Assembly: GCA_023091735.1 (NCBI GenBank)
Contig: JALKBU010000048.1
Coordinates: 1 to 64,000, forward strand
Reading direction: 5' to 3'
From: Trichomonas tenax
Taxonomy: Eukaryota > Parabasalia > Trichomonadida > Trichomonadidae
Length of the DNA stretch: 64,000 bases
This document shows positions 58,565 through 64,000 of the stretch, piece by piece; positions within the stretch are counted from its first letter, which is position 1, and each line of letters starts with the position of its first letter. The notes beneath the pieces are model-generated. The model was not told the origin of the DNA. It searched no databases and saw nothing but the letters and a program-made list of their open reading frames with translations. Position numbers and translations under genes: made by a program.

Positions 58565-60412
58565 ATGGAACTAGAATTGACAGAATCCATCAATAAACTT
58601 TCAGAATTCACGGAATTGTTTTGGACTCTTGATTCCGAGAATATTGCAGAGATATTAAAACAATCTGAAGAAATATTTAATTCTAATTTATTAAATTATT
58701 CGAATATTTGTGATATAATAAATTCATTTTCCAATAGAAACCCAAAGAAGCTCCGTGCGAGTGTCGATTTCGTTAAACTTTTTATTTCTAAATTTCCTGA
58801 TTATAGTTTTCCCCAGAATTTTCAATTCTACAACGATAAGTTTCACAGAGTATTGTCTTTGAAAAAGATAATCAAGAACACCAGATCTTATTATGGATCT
58901 GAGCAGGATCTTGAATTACTTAAACACGGTTCTCAACAACAGATTGATGATGAAATAGAAAAATCGTACAAGATTTATCCCGAAAAATCTATTGCATACT
59001 GCCTTTTGTTTGATGATGTCGCAACTCTTCCTGAAATTATCGTCGATAATAATTTCGATTACAACAAAGAAACGATCCAAAATTATCCATTAATTACATT
59101 CGCAGCTAAAAACGGTTCAATTAACTGTTTCAAGTTTTTACTTCTCAATGGTGCTCAATACGCTTTAACAACACTTGAGAATGCGTTTTTGGGAAACAAT
59201 TACGAAATCATTCACTTGTGCGAAGAAAATTGTGAAGTTACTGATAGATGTGTTATTAATGCTGTTTTATCGCATCACAATGATGCTGCAAGATTTTTAT
59301 ATGAGAAACATGGATTTGATTGGTCTTTCTTGACTACGATGCTGACATACAATCTTGAAATGTTTTTCGAAAAGCTTCTGAGAATAGAAACAATTAATGC
59401 AGTTGATTATGAGAAACTTTCGGCAATAAGTGTTGCCGCGAGATATAATGTTACAGAGGTTGTTAAGTTCCTATTGGATAATGGAGGCAATCCTGATGCT
59501 ATCATTGTTGATATGTTCCAATGCCCAATTCTCGTTTACGCTGCAGGAAATGGATGGAATGATTTGATGAAATTGTTATTGGATAAAGGTGCAAAAACAG
59601 ATCTTGTAAATCAAAATAAGAAAACCGCGTTAATGAATTGCATTAAAAATAATAACATAGAAGGTATTAAAATACTTAGATCAAGAGAAGGATTTAATAT
59701 AGAAGCAACTGATTCTAAGGGACATACGCCATTAATTATTGCGACAATGGAGAAAAATTATGAAATGATGAAAAGTCTTATTGAATGTGATGCAAATCCT
59801 AATGTTTTGGACGACGAAAAGATGTCTCCTTTACTTTATTGCGTTGAAGAGAATTTCAATGCTGGAATAGAACTTTTGGTGGAACATGGCGCTGATGTTA
59901 ATCTGAAATGCGATGATGAAAAAACAGTTTTGTTTACAGCAGCTGCAAATGGTGATCTCAAGATGCTTCAATATTTGGTTAGTCATGGCGCTGATGTTAA
60001 TGCGAGGAATGATTGGGGAGCAACACCGATCTTTGAATGTGCTGAAATGGGATATGAAAAATGCAATAAATTCTTGTTTTCATGTGGAGCAAAACTCGAT
60101 GTTTTAACAGAGAATAAAACATCTTTATTAATCAGCGCTATCATTGGTCGATCTTATTGGCTTATTGACCAATGCCTCAACAATGGTGCTGATGTTAATC
60201 AAATTAATGATAATGGAATAACACCCCTTATTTCGGCCGTCGATGCCAATTATGAATCAATTGTTAATACACTTCTTGATCGAGGTGCAGATCCCAATCT
60301 TTGTAGAGGAAGAAGGAATCCTCTCTACTGTGCAAGAAATTCTCACATGTACGAGCTATTGTTGAGCAGAGGAGCAGATCCGGTGTCGAAAAAGAAATCT
60401 CTTAATATGTAA
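58565..60412 (+). CDS. Ankyrin-repeat protein with DUF3447-type N-terminus
   Basis: A 615-residue protein with an N-terminal helical region of the kind often found before trichomonad ankyrin repeats. About 11-12 ankyrin repeats follow from about residue 180, many near consensus (GADVNLKCDDEKTVLFTAAA, SHGADVNARNDWGATPIFE, NNGADVNQINDNGITPLIS). No SOCS, kinase or membrane segment. Such proteins are abundant in trichomonads and usually act as binding scaffolds. The frame opens with TTG 58562; the ATG at 58565 is used. Confidence 0.92.
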   Translation: MELELTESINKLSEFTELFWTLDSENIAEILKQSEEIFNSNLLNYSNICDIINSFSNRNPKKLRASVDFVKLFISKFPDYSFPQNFQFYNDKFHRVLSLKKIIKNTRSYYGSEQDLELLKHGSQQQIDDEIEKSYKIYPEKSIAYCLLFDDVATLPEIIVDNNFDYNKETIQNYPLITFAAKNGSINCFKFLLLNGAQYALTTLENAFLGNNYEIIHLCEENCEVTDRCVINAVLSHHNDAARFLYEKHGFDWSFLTTMLTYNLEMFFEKLLRIETINAVDYEKLSAISVAARYNVTEVVKFLLDNGGNPDAIIVDMFQCPILVYAAGNGWNDLMKLLLDKGAKTDLVNQNKKTALMNCIKNNNIEGIKILRSREGFNIEATDSKGHTPLIIATMEKNYEMMKSLIECDANPNVLDDEKMSPLLYCVEENFNAGIELLVEHGADVNLKCDDEKTVLFTAAANGDLKMLQYLVSHGADVNARNDWGATPIFECAEMGYEKCNKFLFSCGAKLDVLTENKTSLLISAIIGRSYWLIDQCLNNGADVNQINDNGITPLISAVDANYESIVNTLLDRGADPNLCRGRRNPLYCARNSHMYELLLSRGADPVSKKKSLNM

Positions 60413-61174
60413 AACTTTATTTTGTTATTTTAAATGATAAAACCGTCATTTTCATTAAAAAATCTTAGGGAAAGCTTTATTTCCGCATGTATTTTTAGGC
60501 TCATTTTGATATATTGGTAACTAAAATCATGAAATTTTGCATTGAGAACGTAATAATTTCCTGCCGCGAGATTAATTTGCGTGTCATTATTCTGCATGAT
60601 GAAATCAGTTGTGCCGAAGTAAAACATGTCCCATATAAGGTCCGAGTGAATGAGTATTGAAAGTCTAAACATGTTATTCGCTATGTAGAGGCTTAAAAAT
60701 GAAATATGAAATGAGAAAAAGTTTCTCACAATATTAATCTTTGTGTTTTTGGGTTCGCAAGCAATAAATACAGTCTACACATTGTGTAGATGGATATTTT
60801 CAAAGTAGGTGCATCAAATTATCATGATTTGATTTTCATAAAATCTGAAATGTTGATAAATAGACATCACCATTGATATGCAGAGAATTTTGATTTGTCA
60901 GATTTGACTTGCAAAACTCTCAATTTTATAAAATCGATAAAAATTGTGAAATATGTAAATTTATTTATTGACATATACATTAAATTGTTTCTGTTAATGG
61001 TCGCTTCTAGATTTGAACTTAAAACTCAAAATTAATTCTTTTCAAAAAATTTTACACGCGTAAACAATGTCTATAAATTTGGAATTATACATAAAAATAG
61101 TGAGTGATTGATTTAATTCGTGAAAGATTAAATTATTCAGTTTATTTCATATAACAAAAATAAAATTAACAAAA
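60413..61174. other. Intergenic, possible fragment on minus strand
   Basis: A minus-strand frame with ATG at 60672 (MFRLSILIHSDLIWDMFYFG...) to 60430 is 80 codons and looks like part of a surface-type protein, but has no promoter motif or family. Not called as a gene. Confidence 0.3.
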
Positions 61175-61990
61175 TTAAGCTAAAGCTTTGATTTCAATAA
61201 CATTCTTCTTCTTATTGTTGTGCTTTGGAATCGTGCAAATGAATACAATCAAATTAATAATAACAACTCCAATAATATAAGCGAAACGTAAGAATCTTAC
61301 AAGTATATCTGCTGAAAACTGGCAATTGTTAACAGTGAATATCGATTGTTGAGGAATATTTCTATTAATTGAAGGAATAAATCTTGCATCGCAAACGGAT
61401 TCGCTATAATCAGATCTAACTTCATTTACATGAATACTGAGACGAATATCACTCGATGAGCAGTTTTTGAGCCTCAACACTGGAAAATCTGTGCTTCTAA
61501 AGGAAAATTTGTTTTGAAGGGGTGTGAAACCTGAACTTTCGATATTTTTGATATTAATAACGTGTTCTAGTTTACAATATGTATCATTTGGTTCAAACGA
61601 ACCTGAAATATAATGTGTTATAACATTTGGCTTAAATAATATGCACAAAGATGTTGCGTTTTCATCAAATGTTGTATTTGCTGTGAATGTTGCTGTATTA
61701 TCGACCGCTAAAAACTCGAATTTCGAACAATAACCCGATGTAATTGAAATAAGATTGAAAATAGAATCAGAACTAATGTAATAATCTTGTACATAGGACT
61801 TCAAGTTCAAATAGTTCTCGCTGCTCATATATCTGACGCCAAATTTGCTTGAATTAACGAACGTTTTTCCTTGTGTGAACAATAAATACGATAAACTGGT
61901 ATTTGTGATGGATATTTCTGTATTTGCACCATTTTTGAACTTAGTGACGCCTGGAAACATCTGACTGAACGTGAGAAAGAACAAATTCAT
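61175..61990 (-). CDS. Type I membrane surface protein, unknown
   Basis: A 271-residue protein. A short hydrophobic N-terminus (NLFFLTFSQMFPG) may act as a signal peptide. The central ectodomain has many potential N-glycosylation sites (for example NTS, NAT and NDT) and scattered Cys. Near the C-terminus is one strong transmembrane helix (FAYIIGVVIINLIVFICTI), then a short basic tail (PKHNNKKKN). It resembles a small trichomonad surface antigen. Promoter motifs TTTATATGTCA (62024-62034) and TTTACACGTCA (62041-62051) lie 35-60 bp upstream. Confidence 0.75.
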   Translation of the reverse strand: MNLFFLTFSQMFPGVTKFKNGANTEISITNTSLSYLLFTQGKTFVNSSKFGVRYMSSENYLNLKSYVQDYYISSDSIFNLISITSGYCSKFEFLAVDNTATFTANTTFDENATSLCILFKPNVITHYISGSFEPNDTYCKLEHVINIKNIESSGFTPLQNKFSFRSTDFPVLRLKNCSSSDIRLSIHVNEVRSDYSESVCDARFIPSINRNIPQQSIFTVNNCQFSADILVRFLRFAYIIGVVIINLIVFICTIPKHNNKKKNVIEIKALA

Positions 61991-62322
61991 CAATAATTAT
62001 AATAAAAACATGTCAAAATTAATTTTATATGTCAAATTATTTTACACGTCAAAATGATTTTTATTTGTCAAAGAAAGAATCATCGTTAATGATGTATGTT
62101 TTAGACATATTTATATTATAGCGAATGAATATTGCAGAGGATGTCATCATTCTTTGATTCAGTATGCCCTTTTATCTCATTATTTCGAATGTGATGATAA
62201 TGATTTTTCAAAAGTCTCTGCTGATAAAAAATAAACCAATCGATTTATAAATACATTTAAAATGATTAGTGGTATCACTGTGATCATATGATTCATTGTG
62301 AGGCTATTTTAAAGTGATAAAA
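61991..62322. promoter_or_regulatory. Promoter motifs between two membrane protein genes
   Basis: TTTATATGTCA (62024-62034), TTTACACGTCA (62041-62051) and a weaker AACATGTCAA near 62008 serve the gene ending at 61990. Downstream of the next minus-strand gene there is nothing else. Confidence 0.5.
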
Positions 62323-62775
62323 TTATACGCTATCACCTGGTGAACTAGAACTTAGTGATTTTCCTGATTTTTTGCTTCGCTTGATCAAAATGACAGTAAT
62401 AATGACGATGATCGTGATGAAGATAATAACACCAACAACACAGCCGATGATGAGTCCTGTTCGATGAGAATTCGAAGATGATATAGATATCTGTGATGAA
62501 AAAGGATCGTAGTCGAAGTAGCTGCGATATAGATTGACGGTCCTGCAGAATCGTTCTGGTGGTGCACACTTGAACGAGTGAGAAGAACCGTTGATTGTAA
62601 GATTGAACCAGACATCAACGTTATCCTTTGTGCACTTGACTTCGTTGACTTCATTATCTACTTCAATGTCTATAGTGAAATCACTATATCCATTACATTT
62701 GTGATTTGAACATCCGACAGGATAACCTGGAATCACTGCTTGACTATCATTGCAATCCCAGTCTGAATTTATCAT
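62323..62775 (-). CDS. Type I membrane protein fragment (GP63-like C-terminus?)
   Basis: A 150-residue protein lacking a signal peptide but with a Cys-rich ectodomain (DWDCNDSQAVIPGYPVGCSNHKCNGY, then VKCTKD, FKCAPPERFC), a single transmembrane helix (GLIIGCVVGVIIFITIIVIITVILI) and a basic/Ser tail (KRSKKSGKSLSSSSPGDSV). The Cys pattern and the membrane anchor recall the C-terminal end of trichomonad leishmanolysin (GP63)-like proteins. The catalytic part is missing, so it looks like a 5'-truncated copy. Family assignment is uncertain. No promoter motif upstream. Confidence 0.6.
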   Translation of the reverse strand: MINSDWDCNDSQAVIPGYPVGCSNHKCNGYSDFTIDIEVDNEVNEVKCTKDNVDVWFNLTINGSSHSFKCAPPERFCRTVNLYRSYFDYDPFSSQISISSSNSHRTGLIIGCVVGVIIFITIIVIITVILIKRSKKSGKSLSSSSPGDSV

Positions 62776-64000
62776 TATAAAATATATAACATATTGAATC
62801 CATAATCACACATATCTAGATTGTAATGCTCAAAAATGTGAATTCATTCATCGATTTCTGTAGACTTATAGATGCAAATAGAAGATGCCATTCTTAAAAC
62901 CATAGCTCTCATTACATTTTTGCTTGTTATATTGATAAAAATGACATGCATCAATGTATTGTTTCACTTGATAATGTTGATATTTATAATGTTTTCAGTC
63001 AAAAGAGCAACATTATTCAACTCAATTGATTTATCAAATATAAAACGATGATTCCTTCATGAAGTTATATATATTCTTATTTTAAAAAATCTTTCTTTAT
63101 ATTTCGATATGTATAATGATGAATTGTTTGAATACGATATTGTATTAAAGAAGATAGCAATAATTATCGAACATACAATGACTTTCAATTCAAAACTGAT
63201 AAAATTGTGGAACTTTAAAATAACCTTAAAAAGTGATGGTAAATTATATATATTTTTAATAATTGCTCAAGACTGGTAATCGATTGCGTTGAACATATCT
63301 GCATACATAAACAACGAAATGTTCTATAAGTCCCGTAAGGTGAATGAACTTTGCAACATTCTCGACAAAGCGTCATTGCTAGCATATTTGCGCACGCTTA
63401 AAATTTAGAAATTGAAAGGACTCACAATTCGTCCTGATGTTGTGAGGAAATCGATTATTTTCCCTTCAATCATATAAAAATTTGATAACACTGACCTAAC
63501 ATTCCATATAAAGCTCTCCAAAAACCATTGCTGAACGACATAATCTTCGGTTTTTAAGTTTTATCATGACGGCAAAGGTCTAAGAAGCTTCAGCCCTCAA
63601 CATGAAGGAGCTTCGTTCCACTGTTCTTGAGAATCAAAAAGAAGACACTTGACACCATCAGCATTACGATTGCTTTTGACGCCTCTGGATTGTATCCACA
63701 TAGCCGAGGCAGACCCATTTGTTCGAAAAACACGCCACATAATCAAGAAGTGTAAGATATCGTCAACATTTCCATGCAAAAGGAATGTTTTAATCCAACA
63801 TCCTTCACGGCTTATGTGTTTTTCATGGGGCTGTGAGACCCCATTAGAAGAATACTGATTTTCCGCTCACTTTTGGAAAAAGATTTATCTGATCAGAATA
63901 AATTTTGTTATTTTCTTATGCAATGCATCCCTTTACCGAGTGATGCTATTACCAAGCAATTTTGGTTGCTAGATTACTTTTTTTGGCAAAAAAAATCGAA
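62776..64000. other. Intergenic and probable decayed coding
   Basis: AT-rich to 63250. From about 63260 to 63800 the minus strand keeps one frame for about 170 codons with only a few stops (e.g. KTEDYVVQQWFLESFIWNVR); the plus strand around 63649-63858 and 63870-64000 is also protein-like (KDLSDQNKFCYFLMQC). Which is genuine cannot be decided by eye. Continues past the window end. Confidence 0.3.

Overview
This is eukaryotic DNA, most likely from a trichomonad parabasalid such as Tritrichomonas or Trichomonas. It is AT-rich, and essentially every gene is one uninterrupted reading frame; I saw no convincing intron. Gene content fits: two Rab GTPases, a TKL kinase fused to helical repeats, two TBC proteins, a large LRR protein with a PH-like front, an ankyrin protein and an R2R3 Myb. 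Signals fit too. Many stop codons sit inside TAAA, the overlapping stop/polyadenylation arrangement known in Trichomonas. Some genes have a TCATTTT initiator just before ATG. The three ribosomal protein genes have CGGTTT followed by CCTTT. The species itself is inferred.

Layout. 1-8.1 kb: MYST acetyltransferase, small unknown gene (-), tRNA-Glu(TTC), PPPDE peptidase (-), folylpolyglutamate synthase, Rab11-like GTPase, a degenerate kinase/Sel1-like protein. 8.1-14.9 kb: mostly decayed sequence, including a pseudogene with an F5/8-like domain and two copies of a 150-bp relic, interrupted by a second Rab and uL22. 14.9-26 kb: TKL kinase divergent from a 1082-aa helical-repeat protein, uL2, eL19, a possible Mediator Med1-like protein, and a membrane protein divergent from a cyclin. 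27-31.5 kb: a frame with no ATG, a RING membrane protein, a coiled-coil protein, a disordered protein. 32-36 kb: a recently broken BEACH/WD40 gene. 36-47 kb: an acidic protein, PABPN1-like RRM, TBC, Myb, nucleotide-sugar transporter, Pro/Tyr-rich protein, helical-repeat protein. 46.9-54.2 kb: two roughly 1.26-kb Tc1/mariner-like elements with terminal inverted repeats on either side of a TBC1D31-like gene, a GC-rich candidate ncRNA and a KANSL2-like zinc-finger gene. 54.5-64 kb: LRR protein, degenerate tandem repeat, ankyrin protein, two type I membrane proteins (one apparently 5'-truncated), decayed sequence.

The genes do not form one pathway. Themes are vesicle traffic (two Rabs, two TBC proteins, broken BEACH gene), chromatin and transcription (MYST, KANSL2-like, Med1-like, Myb), translation (three ribosomal proteins, tRNA) and surface/signalling proteins. 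The most interesting pattern is regulatory: an 11-bp motif, TTTACRTGTCA or TTTACRTGACA in either orientation, lies about 20-200 bp upstream of roughly fifteen unrelated genes. A second motif, AAAAGTGAC, lies directly before another set of start codons. Together these look like the core promoter vocabulary of this genome.
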